NCBI GenBank assembly: GCA_026391435.1
Contig: JAPLEJ010000008.1
Location: 1-64,000 of the forward strand
DNA length: 64,000 nucleotides
Direction: 5' to 3'
DNA from: Bacteroidota bacterium
Lineage (GTDB): Bacteria; Bacteroidota; Bacteroidia; Chitinophagales; Chitinophagaceae
A model generated the notes under the pieces. That model made no database searches and had not been told where the DNA came from. It worked only from the letters and a program-made list of their open reading frames with translations. A program made the position numbers and the translations under genes. Positions 46,888-57,111 of this stretch are shown here, piece by piece; position 1 is the stretch's first letter, and every line of letters starts with the position of its first letter.

Positions 46888-49803
46888 ATGAAGGGGAAAC
46901 TGCAAAAACTATCAACACAATTACAGGGCGATTTATATTATGATACCACGATGCGAACGCTTTATGCGACCGACGCATCTGCGTATCGAGAAATGCCTTT
47001 AGCTGTTGCCATTCCCAAATCAAAAAATGACATTCTTACATTAATACAATTTGCGAATGAACATCAGACAAATTTAGTTCCTCGTACCGCTGGGACCTCC
47101 TTGGCTGGACAGGTAGTAGGGAGTGGTATTATTGTGGATGTTTCAAAACATTTTACTAAAATAATTGAGCTCAATGCAAAGGAATCTTGGGTGCGCGTTG
47201 AGCCTGGTGTGATCCGTGATGAATTGAATTTATTTTTACACGATCACGGATTATATTTTGGACCAGAGACCTCAACAGCCAATCGAGCTATGATGGGAGG
47301 AATGGTAGGCAATAATTCATGTGGTTCCAATTCGGTGGTATATAAAAGTACAAGAGAGCACTTAATGGAAGTGACTGCTTTTTTGAGTGATGGAACTGAA
47401 GTGGTTTTTAAATCCTTATCATTAGATGACTTTCATGCAAAATGTGAATTGCCCACACTCGAGGGGTCAATTTACAAAAGCACAAGAAGTATGTTGAGTC
47501 AGTATGATAACCAAGTAGAAATAAAAAAAGAATTTCCTAAAAAATCAGTTGAAAGACGCAATACCGGATACGCAATTGATATATTAGTAGATATGGCACC
47601 CTTTACAGCGGGTGGTGAAGATTTTAATTTTTGTTCTCTTATCGCTGGATCAGAAGGTACACTGGCGTTTATTACTGAAATAAAATTGCATCTAAATCCT
47701 TTGCCCGAAAAGGAAGTTGGTTTGTTATGTGTGCATTTTAATAGTATTGATGAAGCATTGCGTGCGAATTTAATTGGATTAAAATACAAGCCCACTGCAA
47801 GCGAATTAATTGATCACTATATATTAGAATGTACCAAAGAAAATATTGAACAAAGTAAAAATAGATTTTTTGTACAAGGGGATCCTGGTGCTATATTAGT
47901 AATAGAGTTTACAAAAAAAACACGTGAAGAAATTACACAGATCACAGATCAAGTGGCTGCCGATATGCGCGAAGCAGGTTTAGGATATCACTTTCCCGTT
48001 TTATTTGGACAGGATACAAAAAAGATATGGACCTTGCGCAAAGCGGGTTTGGGACTACTTGGTAATTTGCCTGGAGATGAAAAAGCAGTACCTGTTATTG
48101 AAGATACGGCAGTAGACGTCGTTGATTTACCTAATTACATAAGAGACTTTAATGCTATTTTAGTAAAACATAATTTACATGCAGTGCATTATGCGCATGC
48201 AGGATCGGGTGAAATTCATTTGCGTCCTATTATAAATTTAAAAACAGTTGAAGGAAATGCATTGTTTAGAACCATAGCACAGGAAGTGGCAACCCTTGTA
48301 AAAAAATACCAAGGCTCATTGAGTGGAGAACATGGAGATGGGCGACTAAGAGGAGAATTTATACAGCAAATGGTAGGTGAAAAAAATTATGCGCTATTAA
48401 AGAATGTAAAATATACTTGGGATGCAAATAATATCTTTAATCCAAATAAAATTGTAGATACCCCTCCTATGAATACGATGTTAAGGTATGCGCCAGCTCA
48501 ATTTACGCCTACCTTTACAAGTATATTTAGATTTCATCAACAAGATATCTTACAACATGCCGAGCAGTGCAATGGTTCGGGAGATTGTCGAAAAACGCAT
48601 TTATCTGGTGGCACGATGTGCCCCTCTTTTATGGCGACAAGAGATGAAAAAGACAGCACACGTGCGCGCGCCAATATTTTAAGAGAATTTTTAACTCAAT
48701 CGGATAAAGTAAATCGATTTGATCATAAAGAAATTTATGAGGTCATGGATTTATGTTTAAGCTGTAAAGCATGTAAATCAGAATGTCCGTCGAATGTGGA
48801 TATGGCTAAGTTAAAAGCAGAATTTTTACAACAGTATTATGATGCAAATGGGGTGCCCTTTAGATCTCAATTAATAGCACATTTTACTCAATCTGCTCAA
48901 CTGGCTTCTATGGTACCTAGTTTGTATAATTTTTTAATATCCAATTCATTTACAAGCACCCTCATTAAAAAATTATCTGGCTTTGCTATTAAAAGATCAT
49001 TACCTAAAATAGCAACGGTTACTTTAGAAAATTGGTTTCATAAAAATTACAAATCAGCAAATACTAAAGGAAATAAAAAGGTGTATCTCTTTTGTGATGA
49101 ATTCACCAATTATAACGATGCTGAAATTGGTAAAAAAGGAGTTTTGTTATTAGAAAAATTAGGCTATGAGGTTTTACTACCAACACAGGTAGAAAGCGGC
49201 AGAGCTTGGCTATCAAAAGGTTTATTAAGACAAGCGCAAAAAATTGCAAATAAAAATATTGAACTTTTAGGCAAAATAGTAAGTGCTGACATACCATTGA
49301 TTGGTATAGAGCCTTCGGCCATTCTAACATTTAGAGATGAGTACCCCGATTTGGCCTATGATCAAAATGTAGACACTGCTCAAGCCTTATCAAAAAATGT
49401 ATTTTTAATAGATGAATTTATTGCGAATGAAATAACAAAAGGAAATATTAAAAAAGAATCATTCACAACAAAACCAAAGTTGATAAAATTACATGGTCAT
49501 TGTCAGCAAAAAGCGATTGCCTCTATGGCACCCACACAAAATATATTATCCTTTCCTGAAAATTATAAGGTAGAGCTTATCCCTTCTGGTTGTTGTGGAA
49601 TGGCAGGATCCTTTGGATATGAAAAAGAGCATTATGATTTATCAATGCAAATAGGAGAATTGGTTTTACTCCCTACTGTTCGAACGCAATTAAGCGATAC
49701 CCTCATCGCAGCGCCAGGTACCAGTTGTCGACATCAAATTAAAGATGGGGCGCAAAAAATAGCCTTACATCCGGTGGAAATTTTATTTGAAGCTTTAACC
49801 TAA
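46888..49803 (+). CDS. FAD-linked D-lactate/glycolate-type dehydrogenase fused to Fe-S and CCG domains
   Basis: The 971-residue protein fuses GlcD-like and GlcF-like parts. An FAD-binding PCMH domain has PRTAGTSLAGQVVG and GMVGNNSCGSN, followed by the FAD-oxidase C domain with YAHAGSGEIHLRP and GEHGDGRLRGEF. Two cysteine blocks come at C561-NGSGDC and C623-L-S-C-K-A-C-K-S-E-C-P (4Fe-4S), and then a CCG heterodisulfide-reductase-like domain with HGHCQQKA and SGCCGMAGSFGYE near 901. Family members oxidise D-lactate, glycolate or other 2-hydroxyacids and pass electrons to quinone. The rhamnose route yields L-lactate, so this enzyme is not obviously its partner. Confidence 0.9.
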   Translation: MKGKLQKLSTQLQGDLYYDTTMRTLYATDASAYREMPLAVAIPKSKNDILTLIQFANEHQTNLVPRTAGTSLAGQVVGSGIIVDVSKHFTKIIELNAKESWVRVEPGVIRDELNLFLHDHGLYFGPETSTANRAMMGGMVGNNSCGSNSVVYKSTREHLMEVTAFLSDGTEVVFKSLSLDDFHAKCELPTLEGSIYKSTRSMLSQYDNQVEIKKEFPKKSVERRNTGYAIDILVDMAPFTAGGEDFNFCSLIAGSEGTLAFITEIKLHLNPLPEKEVGLLCVHFNSIDEALRANLIGLKYKPTASELIDHYILECTKENIEQSKNRFFVQGDPGAILVIEFTKKTREEITQITDQVAADMREAGLGYHFPVLFGQDTKKIWTLRKAGLGLLGNLPGDEKAVPVIEDTAVDVVDLPNYIRDFNAILVKHNLHAVHYAHAGSGEIHLRPIINLKTVEGNALFRTIAQEVATLVKKYQGSLSGEHGDGRLRGEFIQQMVGEKNYALLKNVKYTWDANNIFNPNKIVDTPPMNTMLRYAPAQFTPTFTSIFRFHQQDILQHAEQCNGSGDCRKTHLSGGTMCPSFMATRDEKDSTRARANILREFLTQSDKVNRFDHKEIYEVMDLCLSCKACKSECPSNVDMAKLKAEFLQQYYDANGVPFRSQLIAHFTQSAQLASMVPSLYNFLISNSFTSTLIKKLSGFAIKRSLPKIATVTLENWFHKNYKSANTKGNKKVYLFCDEFTNYNDAEIGKKGVLLLEKLGYEVLLPTQVESGRAWLSKGLLRQAQKIANKNIELLGKIVSADIPLIGIEPSAILTFRDEYPDLAYDQNVDTAQALSKNVFLIDEFIANEITKGNIKKESFTTKPKLIKLHGHCQQKAIASMAPTQNILSFPENYKVELIPSGCCGMAGSFGYEKEHYDLSMQIGELVLLPTVRTQLSDTLIAAPGTSCRHQIKDGAQKIALHPVEILFEALT

Positions 49804-49928
49804 GCTCGATACAGCTTGATCATTTGATTGCACACTACTACCACTTATAATAGATACAGCCTATTTTATACTGTTTCCTAAACAGGTGTATTAAATATTG
49901 TCTATTTTTAATAAGTAAAAATATACTT

Positions 49929-51509
49929 ATGAAAATGAACCTACAAAAAACGCTTGTACTCATCTTATGTGCAATGATTCAAATGCCATTGATACAAGCG
50001 CAAAAAATAAAACCAATTAGTGAAAAACAAATTGATTCCTTAACCGAGTTGGTATTAAAAACCTTTGATGTGCCAGGTATTGCAGTGGGTGTCGTAAAAG
50101 ATGGAAAATTAATTCATGCAAAAGGATATGGTATTGCAAATTTAAGAACAGGAACAAAGGTAGATGCCAATACCTTATTTGGAATTGCATCTAACTCAAA
50201 AGCTTTTACAACAGCTGCTTTAGGAATGTTAGTAGATGAAGGAAAAATTAAATGGGACGACAAAGTGATTCAATATATTCCTGACTTTCAACTATACAAC
50301 CCATATGTAAGCAATGAATTTACCATTCGTGATTTATTAACCCACAGAAGTGGTCTAGGATTAGGTGCTGGAGATTTAATGATGTGGCCTAATGGAAGTG
50401 ATTTTACAAAAAATGATATTATTCATAATCTTCGGTATTTGAAACAAGTTTCAGGTTTTAGAACAAAGTATGACTATGATAATAATTTATATATTGTAGC
50501 GGGCGAAGTGATTGCAAAAGTAGCAGGGATGTCCTGGGAAGATTTTGTTGAAACAAAAATTATGAAGCCACTAGGAATGAATGCAACTGCAGCTTCTGTT
50601 TCTAGATTAAAAGATACAAGAAACAGCATTATACCTCATGCCCCTATTAATGGAAAAGTAGAAGCAATAGATATTTATTGGAGTGAAACTGCGAACGCAG
50701 CAGGGGGCATCTGGAGTAATATCACCGATATAAGTAAATGGATAACTATGCAAATGAATCATGGAAAATATGGTGATCGTTTACAAAATACCTTGTTTAG
50801 TGAAACAGTGCACGAGGAAATGTGGTCATCACAAACCATACAACCCGTATTTACATCTGCGCCTTATAATAGCCATTTTGCAGCTTATGGTCTAGGCTGG
50901 GGTTTGAATGATATCAAAGGATACAAGCAAGTATCTCATACAGGCGGCTTAGCTGGAATTGTTACACAAGTAATGATGTTTCCTGACATTAAATTAGGAA
51001 TTATTGTTTTTACCAATCAACAAGTAGGTGCTGCTTTTAGTGCGATTAGTGCTACCATAAAAGATAGTTATATAGGTGTTACAGGTTATGATTGGGTTAA
51101 AATTTTACACGATCGTGTCATCGCAAATGAAACGAATGCAAACAAAATGAGTAATGAGGTTGCAAAAAATATAGAAGAAAAAATAAAAGCAACACTTGGT
51201 CATTATGATATGGCACCTTTTTTAGGCGCGTATATAGATGAATGGTTTGGAGAAATAAATATTACAACCAAAGAAGGTAAAACCTGGTTTCAATCAAAAA
51301 GGTCGCCTCGTCTTATTGGAGAAGTATTTCCCTACAATAACAATACACTCATTGTAAAATGGAATGATCGAAGTTTAGATGCGGATGCTTTTTTAATTTT
51401 TAATACGGATGCGGCTGGAAAGCCTTTGGGGTTAAAGATGAAAGCCATTTCTCCCTTAACTGATTTTAGCTTTGATTTCCAGGATTTAGATTTAAAGAAG
51501 TATAAATAG
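49929..51509 (+). CDS. Secreted class C beta-lactamase-type serine hydrolase with DUF3471-like tail
   Basis: The 526-residue protein has a signal peptide ending in IQAQ and beta-lactamase-fold motifs: S88-N-S-K91 (nucleophile and base), Y183-D-N185 and HTGGLAG (the third, KTG-like box). An additional C-terminal domain of about 110 residues (about 415-526, MAPFLGAYIDEWFGE) is of the DUF3471 type. Such proteins are usually esterases or D-amino peptidases rather than true beta-lactamases. It has its own upstream region and no obvious operon partner other than the small membrane protein 36 bases downstream. Confidence 0.88.
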   Translation: MKMNLQKTLVLILCAMIQMPLIQAQKIKPISEKQIDSLTELVLKTFDVPGIAVGVVKDGKLIHAKGYGIANLRTGTKVDANTLFGIASNSKAFTTAALGMLVDEGKIKWDDKVIQYIPDFQLYNPYVSNEFTIRDLLTHRSGLGLGAGDLMMWPNGSDFTKNDIIHNLRYLKQVSGFRTKYDYDNNLYIVAGEVIAKVAGMSWEDFVETKIMKPLGMNATAASVSRLKDTRNSIIPHAPINGKVEAIDIYWSETANAAGGIWSNITDISKWITMQMNHGKYGDRLQNTLFSETVHEEMWSSQTIQPVFTSAPYNSHFAAYGLGWGLNDIKGYKQVSHTGGLAGIVTQVMMFPDIKLGIIVFTNQQVGAAFSAISATIKDSYIGVTGYDWVKILHDRVIANETNANKMSNEVAKNIEEKIKATLGHYDMAPFLGAYIDEWFGEINITTKEGKTWFQSKRSPRLIGEVFPYNNNTLIVKWNDRSLDADAFLIFNTDAAGKPLGLKMKAISPLTDFSFDFQDLDLKKYK

Positions 51510-51545
51510 TGTAACTTACGGTCTTAAAATACAAAAATAAAAATT

Positions 51546-51974
51546 ATGCAAGAACAAAATTTTAAGAACCATGCTAAAATGGTTCCCGGTTTTCATTATA
51601 TTGGCATGTTGTCTATACTTGCTTTATTAGGAGGTTCTATTAATTATTTATGTCGCGCTACTCCAGATAATAAGTATTTAGCTTCCCTATTAACTTTAAC
51701 TGCATTTATTTTGGCGGTATTATGGATTTATATACGCACGTTTCCTTTAAAAGCACAAGATCGTGCCATTCGTGCAGATGAAAATTTACGCTACTATGTA
51801 TTAACAGGAAAATTATTTCCTGCAGAATTAAAAATTCAACAAATCATTGCACTTCGATTTGCACCCGATAATGAATTCGTCACCTTAGTAGATAGAGCAA
51901 TAAAAGAAAATTTAAGTAACAAGGATATTAAATTAGCCATCCAACATTGGAAAGCAGATTTTTACAGAGTATAA
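51546..51974 (+). CDS. Small two-helix membrane protein, probably DUF6526
   Basis: The 142-residue protein has two membrane helices (about 17-36 and 43-65) and a soluble C-terminal part with RAIRADENLRYYVLTGKLFP and IIALRFAPDNEFVTLVDRAI. The QEQNFKNHAKMVPGFHY start is typical of the DUF6526 family as I recall it. Function is unknown. A strong terminator follows. Confidence 0.75.
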   Translation: MQEQNFKNHAKMVPGFHYIGMLSILALLGGSINYLCRATPDNKYLASLLTLTAFILAVLWIYIRTFPLKAQDRAIRADENLRYYVLTGKLFPAELKIQQIIALRFAPDNEFVTLVDRAIKENLSNKDIKLAIQHWKADFYRV

Positions 51975-51993
51975 TTAGGACGATAAAATTATG

Positions 51994-52028
51994 AATCCGG
52001 TGGCTTGTAAGCCACCGGATTTTTTTTG
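51994..52028. terminator. Rho-independent terminator
   Basis: A perfect 12-bp stem (AATCCGGTGGCT, 51994-52005, with 52010-52021) with TGTA loop and a T tract. Confidence 0.95.
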
Positions 52029-52224
52029 CCATCATATGAATAATACTCATTTCCTCTTCGCTTGGGGCTAATGGGTTTCAAAGTAAAAGGGTTGAACCTA
52101 ACCATACGACTATGTGCATCATGAAATAAGCTGCTAGAAGGGTCTGAATTTCATCAGAAAATCATTAAATTCAATCTTGAAATTGAATCTAAAACGGCAT
52201 TCAATTAAATCTATATTAAATACT

Positions 52225-55200
52225 ATGAATCCAATGAAAACAGTTTTATTCGCCTTGATGCTGGCTTTGACAATGCAAGTGAATGCGCAAACCCGCGTAT
52301 TGGTCTTTTCAAAAACAGCAGCCTTCCGACACAGTTCGATTGAAGTAGCTAAATTAGCCCTACTAAAAATAGGATCTGAAAACAATATTAAAATAGATAC
52401 GACCGAAAGTACGGCTGTATTTACCGAAGAGGGTTTAAAAAAATACAGCGCTGTTGTTTTTTTAAGTACAACAGGGGATGTATTAAATAATTTTGAACAA
52501 GCTGTATTTGAAAGGTACATTCAAGCGGGTGGTGGTTATGTTGGAATTCATGCGGCTACCGATTGCGAATATACTTGGCCTTGGTATGGAAAATTATCGG
52601 GTGCTTATTTTAAAAGTCACCCTGACCAACAAAAAGCAAAATTAGTCATCAACGACAATACACATCCAAGCACGGCACATCTTCCTGCTATTTGGGAGCG
52701 CTTCGATGAGTGGTATAATTTTAAAACTGCACCAGGTAGTGAAGTAAAAGTGCTTATAAGTATAGATGAAAAATCATATGTGGGTGGAAGCAATGGCATT
52801 AATCACCCAATGGCATGGTATCATGATTATGACGGAGGCAGGGCTTTTTATACAGAGCTTGGGCATACTGATGAGTCCTATAGCGATCCATTGTATTTGA
52901 AACATCTTTTAGGTGGAATAAAATATGCTATTGGAAATAATGTTAAACTAAATTATTCAAAAGTAAAATCAAATTTAGTTCCTGAGGAAGATCGTTTTAC
53001 AAAAAATATATTAGCGGGTGGCATGTTTGATGAGCCTACAGAAATGGCGATACTCCCTAATTTAGATATACTAATTGTACAACGCAAAGGAGAAGTGATG
53101 TTTTACAATCACCTCACAAAAAAAGTAACACAAGTAGCAAAGCTGGATGTGTATCATAAATCAAATGCGAAGGGAGTCAATGCAGAGGAAGGATTAATTG
53201 GTGTTACTGCTGATCCAAATTATGCAAAAAATAATTTTGTTTATTTATTTTATGCAACCAAGGATACTGCAGCCAATCGGTTATCTCGTTTTGTATTGAA
53301 AAATGGAATATTAGATAGATCCTCTGAAAAAAAGATCATTGATGTAGGCACTACAAGAGATATTTGTTGTCACACAGCTGGTTCTCTTTCATTTGGACCA
53401 GATGGAACTTTGTTTGTTTCAACAGGCGACAATACCACTCCATTTGATCAACCTAATTCAAAATATGTGTTGGAAGGATATGGACCCATTGACAATCGTG
53501 CTGGATTTGAACAATATGATGGTCGAAGAGGATCAAGTAATACCAACGATTTACGCGGAAAGGTTTTAAGATTAAAAATAAATTCAGACGCCACTTATAG
53601 CATTCCCGAAGGAAATCTTTTTAAACCAGGCACACCAAAAACCAGACCTGAAATTTATGCAATGGGTACAAGAAATCCTTATCGTATTTCGATAGACAGA
53701 AAAAATGGATTTTTATATTGGGGCGATGTGGGACCTGATGCAGGTGAAAATAAAATGAGTGAGAAAGGTCCACGCGGATATGATGAATTAAATCAAGCAC
53801 GCAAAGCCGGTTATTTTGGATACCCTTTATTTATTGGAGGAAATTATCCATATCGTCAATTTGATTATACAACAGGTGTGGTTGGAGATTTCTTTGATCC
53901 CCAAAAACCAATGAACCTATCAAAAAATAATACAGGATTAGTTGAGTTACCTCCTGTAAGTCCAGCGTTCATCTGGTATCCCTATGCCAATTCTCCTGAA
54001 TTTCCTGAAGTAGGTTCGGGAGGTAGAAACGCAATGGCAGGGCCCATCTATTATCCTGAATTTTATCCTAAGGAAACAAGATACCCGGCCTATTTTAATG
54101 GAAAATTATTATTTTATGAATGGATTAGAGGTTGGTTAAAATTGGTTTCAATGGACGAGGCTGGGAATTATCAGCAAATGGAACCTTTTATGCCCAACAC
54201 TAAATTTAATAGTGAAATAGATATTGAAGTAGGTCCTGATGGAAGATATTATGTGCTTGAATATGGATCTGGTTGGTTTTCAAAAAATGCAGATGCGGCA
54301 CTTTCTAGAATTGATTATAATGGTGGCAATAGAGCACCTAAGGCAAGTATTCATATCAATAAATTAAATGGCGCTATTCCATTTACCATTCAGGCAGATG
54401 CAATAGGATCGACTGATGCGGATGGTGATGCACTAACTTATATTTGGAGTTTTGGTAATCAAATCAAAAAAACAAAAACAAATGCAACGCCATTCACTTT
54501 TAATAAAGCAGGAGAATATGCCGTGTCCGTTGCTGTCCAAGATGCAAAGGGTGCTATCACGAAAAGCGAGGTCATTAAAATTTATGCAGGTAACGAATCT
54601 CCAGCAGTTGAAATAAAATTAACTGGGAATGATCATTTTTATTATCCTGGTGCGCCCATTCCTTATATGGTAAATATTAAGGACAAGGAAGATGGTTCCA
54701 CCGAAAAAGGAGGAATTGATAATAAATCTATTTATGTAAAAGTAGATTACTTAAGTGGGCCCGATAAGGCACAAGTAGTGGGACACCAAGTAATGACAGC
54801 ATTAATGGAAGGCAAAAATTTAGTAGCCACTTTAGATTGTAAATCCTGTCATAAGGAAGCGGAAAAATCGATTGGACCTTCCTTTGCTATGATTTCAGAT
54901 AAATATAAGAATGACTTAAAAAATAAAACATACTTATCTAATAAAATAATAAAAGGCGGTAGTGGTGTTTGGGGCGCAGTAGCGATGGCCGCACATCCGA
55001 ATCTTAAGCAGGAAGAATTAGACTTGATTATTGATTGGATTTTAAGTGTCAATAAAAAGAAAGAAGCAAGCTTACCTTCTAAAGGAAATATTATCGCATC
55101 TGCCGAAGATATGGGCCCAGAAAATTTAATGCAAATTACAGCAAGTTACACCGACAAGGGAGGCATAGGTATTAAACCACTCAGTGCTTCCAATAGTATC

Positions 55201-55617
55201 ACTTTACGCAGTGCCTTAATAAATATGTCAAGTAATAATATGGCTACTAGGGTGAATGTCAATAATTGGAAAGAATATCGCGCTGCTTTTTTAAATGGAG
55301 AGGAGGGATGGTTGGAATTTTCTAATTTCAATTTAGATGATATTAAATCGATTGAATTATCATATGGCATTCCTGAAACTTTAGACAAAGGATATATCAT
55401 TACACTTTATCAGGATGAGCCAAGTGAGAATAAGTCTAATAAGATTGCGGAACTCAAATTAGCTAATGCACAAAGTTCCTTATTAAGTAAAACTGTATTG
55501 GATTTGCAAAATGTAAAACAAGGTCAGCATAAATTATTTTTGAAAATACAAAGAGTGGATAAATTAGAGAAAAACCGCTTAGCAGTCATCTCAATGAAGT
55601 TGATTCAAAAAAAATAA
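52225..55617 (+). CDS. ThuA - sugar dehydrogenase propeller - PKD - cytochrome c - C-terminal beta-domain fusion
   Basis: Taken from ATG 52225 (in-frame TTG 52177 gives no signal, ATG 52234 is also possible), the protein is 1130 residues. In order: signal peptide ending in NAQ; ThuA domain about 20-235 (trehalose utilisation, GIHAATDCEY, NHPMAWYHDYDGGRAFYTELGH); a glucose/sorbosone dehydrogenase propeller about 260-700 (GLIGVTADPNY, GSLSFGPDGTL, MGTRNPYRIS); a PKD domain about 710-790; a cytochrome c domain near 872 (C-K-S-C-H); and a C-terminal beta-sandwich of the CBM6 kind. The propeller oxidises an aldose with PQQ and the built-in haem could take its electrons. The sulfatase starts 3 bases after the stop. 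Confidence 0.9.
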   Translation: MNPMKTVLFALMLALTMQVNAQTRVLVFSKTAAFRHSSIEVAKLALLKIGSENNIKIDTTESTAVFTEEGLKKYSAVVFLSTTGDVLNNFEQAVFERYIQAGGGYVGIHAATDCEYTWPWYGKLSGAYFKSHPDQQKAKLVINDNTHPSTAHLPAIWERFDEWYNFKTAPGSEVKVLISIDEKSYVGGSNGINHPMAWYHDYDGGRAFYTELGHTDESYSDPLYLKHLLGGIKYAIGNNVKLNYSKVKSNLVPEEDRFTKNILAGGMFDEPTEMAILPNLDILIVQRKGEVMFYNHLTKKVTQVAKLDVYHKSNAKGVNAEEGLIGVTADPNYAKNNFVYLFYATKDTAANRLSRFVLKNGILDRSSEKKIIDVGTTRDICCHTAGSLSFGPDGTLFVSTGDNTTPFDQPNSKYVLEGYGPIDNRAGFEQYDGRRGSSNTNDLRGKVLRLKINSDATYSIPEGNLFKPGTPKTRPEIYAMGTRNPYRISIDRKNGFLYWGDVGPDAGENKMSEKGPRGYDELNQARKAGYFGYPLFIGGNYPYRQFDYTTGVVGDFFDPQKPMNLSKNNTGLVELPPVSPAFIWYPYANSPEFPEVGSGGRNAMAGPIYYPEFYPKETRYPAYFNGKLLFYEWIRGWLKLVSMDEAGNYQQMEPFMPNTKFNSEIDIEVGPDGRYYVLEYGSGWFSKNADAALSRIDYNGGNRAPKASIHINKLNGAIPFTIQADAIGSTDADGDALTYIWSFGNQIKKTKTNATPFTFNKAGEYAVSVAVQDAKGAITKSEVIKIYAGNESPAVEIKLTGNDHFYYPGAPIPYMVNIKDKEDGSTEKGGIDNKSIYVKVDYLSGPDKAQVVGHQVMTALMEGKNLVATLDCKSCHKEAEKSIGPSFAMISDKYKNDLKNKTYLSNKIIKGGSGVWGAVAMAAHPNLKQEELDLIIDWILSVNKKKEASLPSKGNIIASAEDMGPENLMQITASYTDKGGIGIKPLSASNSITLRSALINMSSNNMATRVNVNNWKEYRAAFLNGEEGWLEFSNFNLDDIKSIELSYGIPETLDKGYIITLYQDEPSENKSNKIAELKLANAQSSLLSKTVLDLQNVKQGQHKLFLKIQRVDKLEKNRLAVISMKLIQKK

Positions 55618-55620
55618 ATT

Positions 55621-57066
55621 ATGAAAAATATTACGAGTTTATTATTTCTATTATGCATCAGCGTTGGGGTTCAATCCCAAAAAAAATCTACTGCGCCTAA
55701 TATCATTTTGATCTATATGGATGATATGGGCTACGGCGATTTATCCTGTTATGGTGCCTTAGATATTAATACTCCTAATATTGATCGTTTGGCAAGCGAG
55801 GGAATTCGCTTCACTAATTTTATGTCAAGTCAAGCGGTATGCAGTGCCTCCAGAGCCTCCATCATGACAGGCTGCTATGCCAACCGAGTTGGAATAAGTG
55901 GCGCTTTATCACCGGGTAGTAAGGTAGGATTGGCAGCTGATGAAATGACCATTGCAGAATTATTGAAACAAAAAAATTATGCCACTGCTATTTATGGTAA
56001 ATGGCATTTGGGAGACGCCAAACAATTTTTGCCACTACAACAAGGTTTCGATGAATACATTGGCATCCCCTATTCTAATGATATGTGGCCGGTGAATTAC
56101 GATGGCAAGCCAGCAGACAGCAGCAGCTATAAATCAAAATGGCCTCCTTTGTTTGTAATGAAGGATAATGAAAAATGGATACCCATTAACACATTGGAGG
56201 ATCAATCTACTTTAACAGAACACTACACGGTTGCCGCCGAAAGTTTTATAAAAAAAAATAAAAACAAGCCATTCTTTTTATACCTACCCCATTCAATGCC
56301 ACATGTACCTATTAATGCATCACCTGCTTTTAGAGGAAAAAGCAAGCAAGGTTTATATGGTGATGTGATTCAAGAAATTGATGCATCGGTGGGTCGCATT
56401 TTAAAAACAGTAAAGGAAGCGGGACTTGATCAAAATACAATTATTATATTTTCAAGCGATAATGGGCCATGGCTAAATTTTGGAAATCATGCAGGGTCCA
56501 CTGGTGGATTAAGAGAAGGCAAGGGAACTTCCTTTGAAGGAGGACAGCGCGTACCAGGTATTATAAGATGGAAGGGGACAATACAACCTAATGCAATTAG
56601 TAATCAATTGGCTTCGACCATTGATATTTTACCCACCATTGCGGCGATTACGCATACCGCATTACCTAATAAAAAAATAGATGGGGTAAGCATATTACCC
56701 ATTTTACAAGGAGATAAAAATGCAAGTCCTCGAAAAACATTTTTATATTATTATCGTCGTAATTCATTAGAAGCGGTGCGTATTGATAATTGGAAATTGG
56801 TATTAGAACATCCATCTCGATCTTATTTACATCAATTACCAGGTATGAATGGATTACCAGGCCCAACACCCGAAGATGTTCCCATGCCTATGGCTTTATA
56901 TGATTTAAGAAGAGATCCAGGTGAAAATTATGATGTAAAGGAATTACACCCAGATATCATGAAGAAATTACAGGCACTAGCGGAAGAAGCTCGTGCTGAT
57001 TTAGGAGATGATTTACAAAAAAGAATAGGTGCAAATAACCGTCCTGCAGGTAAAATAAATCTTTAA
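55621..57066 (+). CDS. Secreted sulfatase (formylglycine-dependent arylsulfatase type)
   Basis: The 481-residue protein has a signal peptide ending in VQSQ and the type I sulfatase signature C74-S-A-S-R78 (Cys-type, where maturation to formylglycine needs an FGE or anSME). The metal-site segments are IYMDDMGYGDLSCYG, IYGKWHLGD and IIFSSDNGPW. The C-terminus contains LYDLRRDPGENYDV. It hydrolyses sulfate esters, plausibly on carbohydrates. No maturation enzyme is visible in the window. The gene starts 3 bases after the ThuA-dehydrogenase fusion, so the two are co-expressed. Confidence 0.93.
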   Translation: MKNITSLLFLLCISVGVQSQKKSTAPNIILIYMDDMGYGDLSCYGALDINTPNIDRLASEGIRFTNFMSSQAVCSASRASIMTGCYANRVGISGALSPGSKVGLAADEMTIAELLKQKNYATAIYGKWHLGDAKQFLPLQQGFDEYIGIPYSNDMWPVNYDGKPADSSSYKSKWPPLFVMKDNEKWIPINTLEDQSTLTEHYTVAAESFIKKNKNKPFFLYLPHSMPHVPINASPAFRGKSKQGLYGDVIQEIDASVGRILKTVKEAGLDQNTIIIFSSDNGPWLNFGNHAGSTGGLREGKGTSFEGGQRVPGIIRWKGTIQPNAISNQLASTIDILPTIAAITHTALPNKKIDGVSILPILQGDKNASPRKTFLYYYRRNSLEAVRIDNWKLVLEHPSRSYLHQLPGMNGLPGPTPEDVPMPMALYDLRRDPGENYDVKELHPDIMKKLQALAEEARADLGDDLQKRIGANNRPAGKINL

Positions 57067-57085
57067 ATAAAACAGGCCTTTGTAT

Positions 57086-57093
57086 TACCTTTG
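57086..57093 (+). promoter_or_regulatory. Bacteroidota -7 box (TACCTTTG)
   Basis: TACCTTTG fits TAnnTTTG 18 bases before ATG 57112. A TTTG just upstream is only a few bases away, so the -33 element is not correctly placed. Confidence 0.35.
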
Positions 57094-57111
57094 TAGCATA
57101 TATAAAAAATT

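Noticed and set aside
52177-52224. TTG start for the ThuA fusion
   Set aside because: The 16 extra residues are highly basic and disrupt the export signal; ATG 52225 is better.
52134-52520. 128-codon minus-strand reading frame in the ThuA gene start
   Set aside because: Antisense shadow of the ThuA fusion gene with low-complexity composition.
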